Positions 1-6,850 of a DNA stretch of 26,469 nt are shown in pieces. Origin of the DNA: KBS-96 sp049585195 (GTDB lineage Bacteria > Acidobacteriota > Terriglobia > Bryobacterales > Bryobacteraceae); the NCBI GenBank assembly GCA_049585195.1, contig JBAUZG010000378.1, positions 1-26,469 of the forward strand. Reading direction: 5' to 3'. Below the pieces are notes generated by a model. It was not told the origin of the DNA, searched no databases, and saw only the letters and a list, made by a program, of their open reading frames with translations. Every line of letters starts with the position of its first letter. Position 1 is the stretch's first letter. The translations under genes and the position numbers were made by a program.

Positions 1-11
1 TTGCCGCAAAG

Positions 12-320
12 ATGAGAGCTTTCGAGTCACGATATAAGCAACTGGAACAGCAAGCATCGCTTCGTGGCAATCAAGGCATTGAGTCGTATGAGTCTATTAA
101 TGAACGAGAAAAACTTGACTTCCGAAATCAGTTTTTAGGACAAGCGGAAGCATATCGAGAGCAATTAGAGACACGTTTAAATGTTTCGGCGGGCTCGCTG
201 AGCCCATGCGACAGTTCTACTTTGATTGCATTTCAAGGATTCCTTGCCGGTGTTTCTCCAATTTCAGATGCTGCCGACTATCTAGAAAAGCTCGCGAGAA
301 CGCTATCGCCGCAGCTTTGA
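12..320 (+). CDS. Hypothetical protein, probably C-terminal part of a gene cut by the window edge
   Basis: A 102-residue reading frame, polar and helix-rich, with many Gln, Glu and Arg in the first 60 residues (motif LEQQASLRGNQGIESYES), which suggests an amphipathic or coiled-coil segment. No family is recognised. The frame is open to the window edge (codons GCC GCA AAG precede the ATG) and no Shine-Dalgarno sequence is visible before the ATG, so the true start may lie outside the window. It converges on the small minus-strand gene ending at 368. The composition looks like coding sequence, but function is unknown. Confidence 0.5.
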   Translation: MRAFESRYKQLEQQASLRGNQGIESYESINEREKLDFRNQFLGQAEAYREQLETRLNVSAGSLSPCDSSTLIAFQGFLAGVSPISDAADYLEKLARTLSPQL

Positions 321-367
321 TAAGCCTGCGTTATACGACAATTTGATCGCTGCTTTGCGCCAACCAT

Positions 368-541
368 TTACCTGTTCTTTCGCTTCTTGCGCTTCTTCTT
401 TACCGGACTCGCCCCTGGCCGGGGCATGTCCTTCGTCGGCTTGACCTTCAGCGCCAGCCGAAGCGCTTCGTCGGTCTTTAGCGGGATGTGAATGGCGTTT
501 CCGGGGCGTGGCACACCTCCAGTATGATCGCTTTTCTTCAT
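368..541 (-). CDS. Small basic protein, 57 residues, function unknown
   Basis: The frame is open further upstream, across the tRNA gene, but the start at 541 is chosen because a GGAG Shine-Dalgarno sequence lies about 9 bases before that ATG. The protein starts MKKSDHTGG, has a central amphipathic stretch (PLKTDEALRLALKVKPTKDM), and ends in a run of Lys and Arg (VKKKRKKRKNR). The strongly basic tail suggests binding to nucleic acid or to the ribosome surface, but this is inference. It lies 29 bases downstream of the tRNA gene on the same strand and could be co-transcribed with it. No family name can be given. Confidence 0.6.
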   Translation of the reverse strand: MKKSDHTGGVPRPGNAIHIPLKTDEALRLALKVKPTKDMPRPGASPVKKKRKKRKNR

Positions 542-570
542 CGGCAAAACTCCGTATACTGAAATCTGAA

Positions 571-670
571 TGCGGCGTGCGGGATTCGAACCCGCAAGGG
601 GCTTGTCCTGACTAGAGGGGCCACCGCCCGATTCCAAATCGGGAGCGTCTTCCTATTCCGCCACCGCCGC
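571..670 (-). tRNA. Class II (long variable arm) tRNA with Leu-like body and anticodon UGG
   Basis: Read on the minus strand, 5' GCGGCGG pairs with 3' CGCCGC before a discriminator A. Position 7 (G) faces A66, but A66 can instead extend the T stem to 6 bp. The D arm has a GCG/CGC stem and a loop with the GG pair, close to bacterial tRNA-Leu. The anticodon stem CCCGA/TCGGG closes the seven-base loop TTTGGAA, which gives anticodon TGG (decodes Pro CCA). The T arm is perfect (GCGGG TTCGAAT CCCGC). About 31 bases lie between the anticodon and T arms, far longer than usual for Leu or Ser; GGUGGC and GCCCC can form a bulged stem there. The 3' CCA is not encoded. The body says Leu (A73, long arm), the anticodon says Pro. 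It could be a working odd tRNA or a decaying copy. Confidence 0.8.
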
Positions 671-679
671 ATGATTTGC

Positions 680-1141
680 TTAAGCGGCTTCATGAGTTTC
701 TGCTAAGTTTGGCTGAGATAATATCCAGCCCTGAGGCGTTTTAATGACCTCTTGATACTTGGACTGCATGACACTCAATGTAGCGGAGACATTAGACTTA
801 AAACTCGCTGACTCAGACTTAATGCCTCCATCGATAAGCTGTTGGGCAATGTCTGCACTTGGGAGCGGTCGATTTGCCCGCTGAAGAACACACTTGATAG
901 CCTCTCTTGTACTCATGCCGTAGAATTCTCCGACTGAATCATCCCTAGTAGATGAATGCTCACTAAAGTTCTCAATTTCAGGAATGTAGCGGCGCAAACC
1001 TGCAATAGTTTGCCTCAATTCATCCGTTCTTGCGGTCGCCTGCCGAAGCGCCTCTTCGGCAAGCTGCCGTTTCTTCTCCCACTGCTGAACATCGGTATTC
1101 AGCTTTGCGAGAAGTTCCGACACACTTATATCGTTGTGCAC
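680..1141 (-). CDS. Coiled-coil plus winged-helix (HARE-HTH-like) DNA-binding protein
   Basis: A 153-residue protein starting with GTG. The start is fixed by a strong Shine-Dalgarno sequence (AAAGGAGG at 1153-1160) 11 bases upstream. Residues about 10-50 are a charged helix rich in Glu, Gln and Arg, likely a dimerising coiled coil. Residues about 76-143 look like a winged helix of the HARE-HTH type: a helix REAIKCVLQRANRPL, then SADIAQQLIDGG, then SNVSATLSVMQ and a wing ending TPQGWIL. A role as a small transcription regulator is inferred from the fold. It has its own long structured leader (1180-1320). The tRNA gene follows 9 bases after its stop codon on the same strand, so the two may share a transcript. 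Confidence 0.7.
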   Translation of the reverse strand: MHNDISVSELLAKLNTDVQQWEKKRQLAEEALRQATARTDELRQTIAGLRRYIPEIENFSEHSSTRDDSVGEFYGMSTREAIKCVLQRANRPLPSADIAQQLIDGGIKSESASFKSNVSATLSVMQSKYQEVIKTPQGWILSQPNLAETHEAA

Positions 1142-1152
1142 TTGAATTGGGT

Positions 1153-1160
1153 CCTCCTTT
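1153..1160 (-). promoter_or_regulatory. Shine-Dalgarno sequence AAAGGAGG for the winged-helix gene
   Basis: It is near-perfectly complementary to the 16S rRNA 3' end and lies 11 bases before a GTG codon. It decides in favour of the GTG start at 1141. Confidence 0.75.
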
Positions 1161-1179
1161 CTGGTAACATGTTGTGAGT

Positions 1180-1198
1180 GGGGCGGTTATCCCGCCCC
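1180..1198 (-). promoter_or_regulatory. Leader hairpin upstream of the winged-helix gene
   Basis: A 7-bp perfect G+C-rich stem (GGGGCGG paired with CCGCCCC) with a five-base loop, about 20 bases before the Shine-Dalgarno sequence of the gene at 680-1141. No T run follows on the minus strand, so it is not a simple intrinsic terminator. It could control ribosome access or be an mRNA stabiliser. Confidence 0.5.
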
Positions 1199-1223
1199 TT
1201 GGTGCGAGCCCCTCACCGGGCGC

Positions 1224-1247
1224 TTACACTAATAACGCGGTCTTCAC
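1224..1247 (-). CDS. Possible seven-codon leader peptide
   Basis: A GTG codon at 1247 follows a perfect Shine-Dalgarno sequence (AAAAGGAGG, 1254-1262) by six bases. It opens a seven-codon frame (fMet-Lys-Thr-Ala-Leu-Leu-Val) closed by TAA. It sits between two hairpins in the leader of the winged-helix gene. The ribosome-binding site is stronger than most in this window although no long frame follows. Translation of this frame could couple to folding of the downstream hairpin. This is inference from layout alone. Confidence 0.35.
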   Translation of the reverse strand: MKTALLV

Positions 1248-1264
1248 AAGAGACCTCCTTTTAG

Positions 1265-1307
1265 GCGGCTTAGGCTTTTTCTTTGAAGAGATTGGGGCCT
1301 AGGCCGC
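1265..1307 (-). promoter_or_regulatory. 11-bp hairpin at the 5' end of the leader transcript
   Basis: Arms 1265-1275 and 1297-1307 pair over 11 positions with one G-T pair and a 21-base loop. The predicted start of transcription (promoter at 1312-1343) falls at the edge of the upstream arm, so the hairpin would cap the mRNA. It is followed directly by the Shine-Dalgarno sequence of the seven-codon frame. Confidence 0.55.
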
Positions 1308-1311
1308 TTTT

Positions 1312-1343
1312 ATTATATTCGGCTATATTCCAAGAATAGTCAA
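1312..1343 (-). promoter_or_regulatory. Predicted promoter of the winged-helix gene
   Basis: A perfect TATAAT (1312-1317 on the minus strand) with TTGACT upstream (1338-1343). The spacer is 20 bases, longer than the usual 16-18, so the -10 box is firm and the -35 box uncertain. Confidence 0.5.
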
Positions 1344-1436
1344 TGCCTGAGTAGGATATTTTGACTAGATTGTGGCAGCAATGATAGCGCGATAGCTTAA
1401 TTAGTGATGTGCGCCGTTTAGTGGCACCTCGCAGCG

Positions 1437-2392
1437 CTAGAAGTCGCTATTCTTTGGCTGTTTCAGCATCAGCCGCTTGCCTTCGCTGGCCTTAAGCGCC
1501 TTCGCCGTGCGCTCATCATCCGTTAGCTTGCGTCCGTTGTAAACGAAGTCGCGCTCCGAGCAGTAGGAGCCCAAATATTTGCGGCTCATGTGGTGATGGA
1601 TACCGTAGTTGCTGCGCTTCAAGATCGCGAAGAACGATTCCACGGTGTTCGTGGTCACCGTCATGTCAGCTTCCTCCGAGCGTATTCTTTGGAACTGTGA
1701 CTCACCGTGCGATGCGAGGCGAAATCATTCCTCATCATGTAGTACACCGGAAATTCATCGGTTACGAGGTGAGACGAAGGATCGACATGCCGTTCCATAA
1801 TCGGCTTGATGTTCTTCAGTGTGGCCCGTTCCAACGGAAACGACCGAACATTACCGCCTCGCTCGACAAGCGCTAGAACGGGAGTCTTCTTGCTGAGCGG
1901 GTTGTTTGAGCCGGTATGGCCGCTGCCGACCTCTTTTCCTCCGATCCATGTCTCGTCCGCTTCAACGATACCTTTCAGCTTTCCTGCAAGCGCTTCGGCC
2001 ATTGGAGATTGCGTCATAGCCCAACGAATGCGATGACACATAAACCATGCTGTCCGGTAGGAACCGAGTTCCAAGTTCCGTTGAAGCTGCAATGCACTCA
2101 CGCCCTTCTTGGATGAGCACATCAGATGAAACGCCAACAGCCACTTGTTTAGCGGGATGTGGCTGTCTTCGAAAATCGTTCCGACTGTGACAGTAAATTG
2201 CTTGCGGCAACCCTTGCACTGATACAAGCCCTTGCGACCGTGTGTATCAGTTCCCTCTTCGCGATCCAGCCTTGTGGCTTCTCCGATCACTCCGCAATGG
2301 GGGCATACCGGGCCATCCGGCCAGAGCAACTTCTCCAAATGCTCCCGCGCCGCGTCTTCGTCTTGGAATTGTTTCTGAAGGAGTCCTGCCAT
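1437..2392 (-). pseudogene. IS1595-family transposase split by a -1 frame change
   Basis: The first frame (2392-1661) carries an N-terminal zinc ribbon (CPHCG, then CKGC), the helical region, and two catalytic acidic residues (EADETWIGG and LVTDEFPVY). The second frame (1664-1437) carries the rest of the ISXO2-like catalytic domain (NTVESFFAILKR), including the third catalytic Glu, and the usual C-terminal end (GKRLML). The frames overlap by ATGA, with GGAGG about 10 bases before the internal ATG, so neither product alone holds the DDE triad. Family members are normally one unbroken frame of about 300 residues. A simple one-base deletion is most likely; programmed -1 shifting or coupled re-initiation is possible. 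No classical slippery heptamer is in frame. Confidence 0.8.
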
Positions 2393-2398
2393 ACTTCA

Positions 2399-2427
2399 AG
2401 TATGCCTGAATCCATATGCTTTGTCAA
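2399..2427 (-). promoter_or_regulatory. Transposase promoter, apparently giving a leaderless mRNA
   Basis: TTGACA (2422-2427), a 17-base spacer and CATACT (2399-2404). The ATG at 2392 begins only seven bases beyond the -10 box, so transcription should start at or next to the start codon. No Shine-Dalgarno sequence is present or could fit. Confidence 0.65.
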
Positions 2428-2671
2428 GTGCACAATTAACTTTATTGTCCGCGGTGCTGCAATAACTTACAGCCAAATGCCCACCTTCTTGCCCACCCTG
2501 GAGAGTGATCAGGTTTGTACTTGCTCTTAACGGCGTCATCTCTTCACCGCGTGGGCCAAAAAACAAGACGTGCATCCCTTTCGCTCCTATAGCGGTAAAT
2601 TCGGTGGCAAAGTCTAAGAGCGAAATTGAAAATTATTTCGGAAAGATTCGGCGAGGCTCGATGCAATGAAA

Positions 2672-2705
2672 AGCCGGGCATCGAATGCGGATCGGATGCC
2701 CGGCT
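2672..2705 (-). terminator. Intrinsic terminator of ssb
   Basis: A perfect 11-bp inverted repeat (AGCCGGGCATC and its complement) with a 12-base loop. On the minus strand it is followed by TTTTCATT. It lies about 60 bases past the ssb stop codon. Confidence 0.8.
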
Positions 2706-2765
2706 GACGCGTCAGTCGGCGGGTTCGTCGCTTGGCTCCGAGTCAGCAGGTTCAGCACCCGGCTG

Positions 2766-3104
2766 TTACTCGGAGCGGTCGAGCGCCAGGATGGATCTGG
2801 CATAGATCTCGGCCACGCGAACACTGCGATCGGATTCCGAGGGAGTGAATTCGCGATAGCGCAGCTCGCCTTCGACTTCCACGTAGGCGCCTTTCTGCAA
2901 AGTCCCGGCCCATTCGCCCAGCTTATTCCAGCAGATCATGCGATACCATTCAACGCGCGTCTTGTATTCAGTCGTTGCTTTCTCTTTCCAGCTCACGCTG
3001 GTAGCGAGCGAGAAGCGGGTGTAGACAGTGCCATTCGAGGTAGATCGTGTCTCAGCCGGTTGGCCGACGAAACCAATGAGAGTGATGCGATTCTTGCAGA
3101 ACAT
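2766..3104 (-). CDS. ssb: Short single-stranded DNA-binding protein
   Basis: A 112-residue OB-fold protein. The N-terminus MFCKNRITLIGFVGQPAETR, the WYRMICWNKLGEWA segment and GAYVEVEGELRYREF are typical of bacterial SSB. The frame extends upstream to 3239, but the start at 3104 matches the family N-terminus and has an AAAGGA Shine-Dalgarno sequence about 13 bases before it. The usual long flexible linker and acidic tip (DDDIPF type) that docks repair and replication partners are missing: the protein stops right after the OB fold (ILALDRSE). It may therefore be an accessory SSB. It binds ssDNA in replication, repair or transformation. A strong terminator follows. Confidence 0.9.
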   Translation of the reverse strand: MFCKNRITLIGFVGQPAETRSTSNGTVYTRFSLATSVSWKEKATTEYKTRVEWYRMICWNKLGEWAGTLQKGAYVEVEGELRYREFTPSESDRSVRVAEIYARSILALDRSE

Positions 3105-3717
3105 TTTGTTGTTTTCCTTTCGTGCCCCGATCCGTCGGGGCGATCCGGTGCGAAGGGGGCCGCTCTCCAGGCGAGCAAGGCTGTTTTTCGGTGGCTCCCG
3201 AATAGATTGTTTGTAGAGTTTCAAAAGGCGCGCCGGCAATCTGGGAGGGAAACCGAAACCCGTTAGGGCTTGGAACTGGCGAGCGAAGCTGCCGAGCGCG
3301 GGAATTGCCCTGAAGCCAAGCCCGGCGGAGAGGTGCTGAACGGAAGACAGGCCGCAAGAGGAGCTCGATCTTAGAGGTACGTCATCCTACACGCTCAGCA
3401 CACGACTGCTGCATGGCTACCAGATTGATTCTGGCCTCCGAGTAGCTGGAGCGAGAAACGACGAAAGCGCACAGCGTCAGCGGCCCGTTCTCCTGGAATA
3501 TATGTGCGCCGATACCACGCGAAGTCAGCCGTTCGGATGTTCAATGGAATGAAACGCCACATTTCAACCCGTGAGCAAAATATCGAGTTACGGTTTCCCG
3601 TTATGCAGGGTAATTGGAGACTCGCGATCGCGCTGGACTGTTCACTTTCCGAATCGACCGTGATCCAGGAGCGATCCGGAGCTAATCCGGTTCATCAACC
3701 CATCATGCGTCCTAAGC
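3105..3717. other. About 600 bases with no recognised gene
   Basis: The stretch lies between the ssb start and the ADOP stop codon. It holds the ssb ribosome-binding site (about 3114-3120). Open frames here (for example plus strand from 3504) are short, have no ribosome-binding site and show no family motif. A weak TTCAATGGAATGAAACG stretch near 3539 recalls the 3' part of the dispersed repeat but is too degenerate to call. Confidence 0.5.
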
Positions 3718-6231
3718 TTATTGGTAATGCAACGCCTTGGACACATTTACGTGTAATGCCCGCCGCGCAGGTAACAAAGCTGAGATGGCAAGTATCGCAA
3801 CCAGAAACCCGACTGCTCCCACGTATGCAATGAGATCGAGATTGCTGATCCCGTAGAGTGCGCGACGCAGCATGTTGGACGATGCGGCAGCGATGGCTGT
3901 GCCAACTACCAATCCAATGACCGCTGGCCCTGAGAATTGCCGCAGAATCACGTTCAAGATGTTGTTCGAACTAGCGCCCAAAGCGAGGCGAATTGCGATC
4001 TCTTTCGTCCTTTGTCGAACAGTGAAACTCACTAGCCCGACGACACCCACGCCAGCCAAGCCAATTGCAACGAGCCCGACCAATGTTACTGCCCCGGCAA
4101 TACGCTCGATTTGCAAGACGCTCTCCGAATAAAGCGATTTGATCGACCGGATCTCGGGGAAAAGCTTGGGATCGAGGCTTTCACTGATCGATTTGGCGGC
4201 TGTTGGCAGGCTTTCCGCCGCGCCGTCGGTCCGCGCGATCACCACCATACCCGTCATCTGTTCCCCTGCCGCAGTCCAATATTCTTCCAGGGCGTCATCG
4301 TCGTTCAGCGCATTCATGTGTGCATCGGCCACGACCCCCACGACCACATCCTTTGCGTTCCCGTCCCCGACTAGTTTTCCCAAAGGATTCTGGCCCGGCC
4401 ATTGTTCGCGTGCGAAGGACTTGCTAACGATCACTGCGTTCTTCTCGTTTGGATAGAAGGTCCGGCCCAACAGTATAGGAATCTGCATCGTCGCGAAGAA
4501 GTCCGGCGCGACCCAATTCGGATAAACCCTCACGTTATGTCCGTTGATCGCCGCGGTGGCATAGGAGACGGCATGTCCAAGCGGCGGAAGCAAGACGAGC
4601 GATACTGAGCGAACACCAGGTATGGCGCGAAGCCGGGTCTGCATCTGATCCAGATAACCTCTTGCTCGCGATGCGGTGTAGCCGTGTTGCTTGAGTTGTC
4701 CATCAATCGAGTTGAGCCGCTCATAGCCAAACCCGGGATTTGTGTAGAGAGCGTGGTGAGCAGCCCGAACCAACAGTCCGGCTACAATCAACAGCACGCA
4801 ACTGCCTGCCAGTTGTGCACTCACCAAAATCTGCCTCGCCATAATTTTGTGCTTGCCCTGGCGGGCAATTTGAAGCGCCGGCGTAAACCCAAACAACACT
4901 GCCGCCGCGAAGCTCATTCCGAGCGTAAACAGCAAGATCCTCGTATCCGGTACCGCGCTCAACCACTTCGGCGCGTCCAATTTAGTAAGTGCGATGCGAG
5001 TAACAGTACATCCAAGGGCGAGCCCGGCAACCGCCCCCACGCTCGCAAGCAGCAGGCTCTCAGTGCACAATTGGCGGAAAACGCGCGCACCGCTCGCCCC
5101 GACCGCCCGCCGAATGTCGATTTCACGTTCCCGCTGAACAGCCCGCGCCAGAAGCAAAGCGCCTAAATTGCCGCATGCGACAGCCAGAATCAACAAAGTG
5201 AGTACGCCGACCATCACCGCGACCTGATACATCTCCGGCTGCATCACTTGCAGATGTCCACCAGACGAGATCTGGATGAACTCATTGTCCCAAACCGCGG
5301 TTGGATGCTGCCGCCGAAGCTCGTTTGTCAAGAATCGAAGTTCCTGTCCGACGATCTGCTCGGTCACTCCTGGCGCCAATTTGCCCCACATGCGCACGCT
5401 TGCATTATCGAAGTCATTTAGGACCCCGCTGCCGTCGAAAAAGTACGGCTGTTCTCCAATGGGAAGCCACACGTCGGGATCTTGCCCGCCTAAGGTGGCC
5501 AGCGCGTAGGGCGTCACACCCATAACCGTGACTGGTTTCCTATTCAGATGAATCGTTCGGCCCACGACGCCAAGGTCTCCACCGAAACGGCGCTGCCAAA
5601 GACCGTAGCTGATCACCATCACGGGCGGGGCGCCAATGCCGCTGTCGACCCTTGGATCGAGCATGCGCCCAAAGCCAGCGCGAGTGCCCAACTGCGTGAA
5701 GTAATTCGGGGTCACGAACGAAGCGCTCGTGCCTTGTATATCGTCATCGATCTGCATGGGTGGAATCCCAAGCACCGCCATGGCGGCTGACAGCGTCTTT
5801 GCATGGTTTCGGTAGAACAGAAACGATGGGTACGCCATTTCGCTCGTGTACTCATTCGGCGACCTCCGTTCCAGTCTCACGAGGCGATTTGCATCGGGGA
5901 CCGGAAGAGGCCTCAGCGCGACCATGTCAAACACGCTGAATGCGGCCACGTTAACTCCGATACCAACCGCCAGAACCATCACTGCCATCAGCGTGAACCC
6001 CGGTGATCGAGCCATGATGCGAACTCCGTATCGCAAATCCTGTCCAAAACGATCGATCCATGTCCATCCCCACGCGTCTCGCGCTTCTTCTCGGAGCCGC
6101 AGCACATTGCCGAATCCGGCATGGCCCACTCTCGCCGCCATCTCTCGATGAAACTGCATCTCGCTCTCGAGTTCGCGGTCACAGCGGCGGCGGTTTAGCA
6201 AATAGCGCAAACGGCGAAACAGTTCCTGCAT
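3718..6231 (-). CDS. ADOP-type permease (MacB/FtsX-like), intact
   Basis: An 837-residue membrane protein of the acidobacterial duplicated orphan permease family. Order: N-terminal cytoplasmic helical segment with the RELESEMQFHREM motif (about 1-50), MacB-like periplasmic domain after the first membrane helix, an FtsX block (ACGNLGALLLARAVQREREIDIRR-type motif, split here), a second periplasmic domain, and a second FtsX block with RQRTKEIAIRLALGAS. It ends at the conserved ARRALHVNVSKAL tail. Length is normal for the family. The start at 6231 (MQELFRRLRYLL) is preferred over 6264 because GAGGGG lies nine bases upstream. That Shine-Dalgarno sequence overlaps the padR stop codon, so translation is probably coupled. 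No ATP-binding partner gene is nearby, as is typical for this family. The transported substrate is unknown. Confidence 0.93.
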   Translation of the reverse strand: MQELFRRLRYLLNRRRCDRELESEMQFHREMAARVGHAGFGNVLRLREEARDAWGWTWIDRFGQDLRYGVRIMARSPGFTLMAVMVLAVGIGVNVAAFSVFDMVALRPLPVPDANRLVRLERRSPNEYTSEMAYPSFLFYRNHAKTLSAAMAVLGIPPMQIDDDIQGTSASFVTPNYFTQLGTRAGFGRMLDPRVDSGIGAPPVMVISYGLWQRRFGGDLGVVGRTIHLNRKPVTVMGVTPYALATLGGQDPDVWLPIGEQPYFFDGSGVLNDFDNASVRMWGKLAPGVTEQIVGQELRFLTNELRRQHPTAVWDNEFIQISSGGHLQVMQPEMYQVAVMVGVLTLLILAVACGNLGALLLARAVQREREIDIRRAVGASGARVFRQLCTESLLLASVGAVAGLALGCTVTRIALTKLDAPKWLSAVPDTRILLFTLGMSFAAAVLFGFTPALQIARQGKHKIMARQILVSAQLAGSCVLLIVAGLLVRAAHHALYTNPGFGYERLNSIDGQLKQHGYTASRARGYLDQMQTRLRAIPGVRSVSLVLLPPLGHAVSYATAAINGHNVRVYPNWVAPDFFATMQIPILLGRTFYPNEKNAVIVSKSFAREQWPGQNPLGKLVGDGNAKDVVVGVVADAHMNALNDDDALEEYWTAAGEQMTGMVVIARTDGAAESLPTAAKSISESLDPKLFPEIRSIKSLYSESVLQIERIAGAVTLVGLVAIGLAGVGVVGLVSFTVRQRTKEIAIRLALGASSNNILNVILRQFSGPAVIGLVVGTAIAAASSNMLRRALYGISNLDLIAYVGAVGFLVAILAISALLPARRALHVNVSKALHYQ

Positions 6232-6240
6232 CGGCAACTT

Positions 6241-6246
6241 CCCCTC
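6241..6246 (-). promoter_or_regulatory. Shine-Dalgarno sequence GAGGGG deciding the ADOP start
   Basis: It lies nine bases before the ATG at 6231 and overlaps the stop codon of the upstream padR gene. It supports translational coupling and the shorter ADOP N-terminus. Confidence 0.7.
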
Positions 6247-6586
6247 AGGCAATACGCAAGACATTCTGGATGGCTTGCGTGAAGCGGTGATACTCTGACA
6301 ACTCGCCCTTGAGTTCCTCGCGGCCTTTCTTAGTCAATTCGTAGAAACGAACCTTGCGGTTGGTTTCCGAAATGCCCCATCTCGCCGTTACCCAGCCCTT
6401 CAACAGCATCTTTTGAAGCGTCGGGTAGAGCAGGCCCTCTTCGACTGCCAGGATCTCGCGCGAAAGGATGTGAATGCGTTGCGCAATCGCATATCCATGC
6501 AACGCTTCGGATTGAAGCACGCGTAAAATCAGCATGGTCAAGGTTCCGGGAGGCATTCCGGGTTTAGGGCTATCTTCCATAGGCAT
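6245..6586 (-). CDS. PadR-family transcription regulator
   Basis: A 113-residue winged-helix protein with the family landmarks: TLTMLILRVLQSEALHGYAI (helix 1-2), LAVEEGLLYPTLQKMLLKGW (recognition helix region), and the wing NRKVRFYELTKKGREEL followed by the C-terminal dimerisation helix. In acidobacteria such regulators commonly precede ADOP genes. Here the ADOP start lies 13 bases after this gene's stop codon and the two form an operon. It probably represses its own operon by binding the palindrome at 6581-6601, which covers its start codon and -10 box. A second in-frame ATG two codons later is an alternative start. Confidence 0.93.
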   Translation of the reverse strand: MPMEDSPKPGMPPGTLTMLILRVLQSEALHGYAIAQRIHILSREILAVEEGLLYPTLQKMLLKGWVTARWGISETNRKVRFYELTKKGREELKGELSEYHRFTQAIQNVLRIA

Positions 6587-6601
6587 AATAAATTTATGCC
6601 T
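6581..6601 (-). promoter_or_regulatory. Palindromic operator for the PadR regulator
   Basis: Perfect 8-bp arms AGGCATAA and TTATGCCT separated by five bases. The palindrome spans the -10 element and the ATG, where a bound dimer would block RNA polymerase. The arm and spacing pattern resembles known PadR sites (ATG/CAT-bearing palindromes). Binding is inferred from position. Confidence 0.65.
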
Positions 6602-6620
6602 GTAGACGTATTTTTGTCAA
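6593..6620 (-). promoter_or_regulatory. Promoter of the padR-ADOP operon
   Basis: TTGACA (6615-6620), a 16-base spacer and CATAAA (6593-6598). The padR ATG starts seven bases past the -10 box and no Shine-Dalgarno sequence is present, so the mRNA should be leaderless or nearly so. Confidence 0.65.
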
Positions 6621-6712
6621 GTGTTGGCACCAACCGGAGCCGTTTGCAACAATCCGCCACTAGGGCGAGATAACCTGTTACGCCGGCCACAAAAGCGACG
6701 GTTGAGAACGAA

Positions 6713-6812
6713 AAACCGGGTTATCGCCGACTTGAAACCTGCAGCGGTTTGCGGATCGGTCCGGGCTCTCAATGGACGAGAACCCGACTTGCCGAGTATT
6801 GAGCCGAACGCC
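6713..6812 (+). repeat. Dispersed repeat, copy A
   Basis: It begins AAACCGGGTTATCGCCGACT, then a G+C-rich variable core, then CTCAATGGACGAGAAC, a CGACTT block and GAGCCGAACG. Copies B (11797) and C (15559) have the same blocks in the same order, with the distance from AAACC to TCAA of 60, 61 and 62 bases. All three face the same way. The copy lies between the padR promoter (6620) and the stop codon of the second ADOP gene (6851). Confidence 0.7.
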
Positions 6813-6850
6813 TGCAAATCAGCCCCGCCCGTGGAGGTCGCAATCGCCTG

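Larger units (their letters stand above)
1411..2536 (-). mobile_element. IS1595-type insertion sequence (approximate ends)
   Basis: The element is defined by a frame-split IS1595/ISXO2-type transposase and a pair of imperfect terminal inverted repeats. Read inwards, the left end is GCGCCGTTTAGTGGCA (from 1411) and the right end is ACGCCGTTAAGAGCAA (from 2536 on the minus strand). Both are preceded outside by GATG, so the repeat may be a little longer. No convincing 8-bp target duplication is seen. This may mean the ends are slightly off or the insertion is old. Confidence 0.6.

Noticed and set aside
1265..1307. Plus-strand intrinsic terminator
   Set aside because: T-rich sequence follows on the plus strand, but no plus-strand gene ends nearby. 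The same hairpin fits better as the 5' end of the minus-strand leader.
2685..3266. 193-residue plus-strand frame
   Set aside because: Antisense to ssb and across its terminator.
3539..3570. Possible fourth copy of the dispersed repeat
   Set aside because: Only TTCAATGGA and a few following bases agree; the AAACCGGG end is not found at the expected distance.
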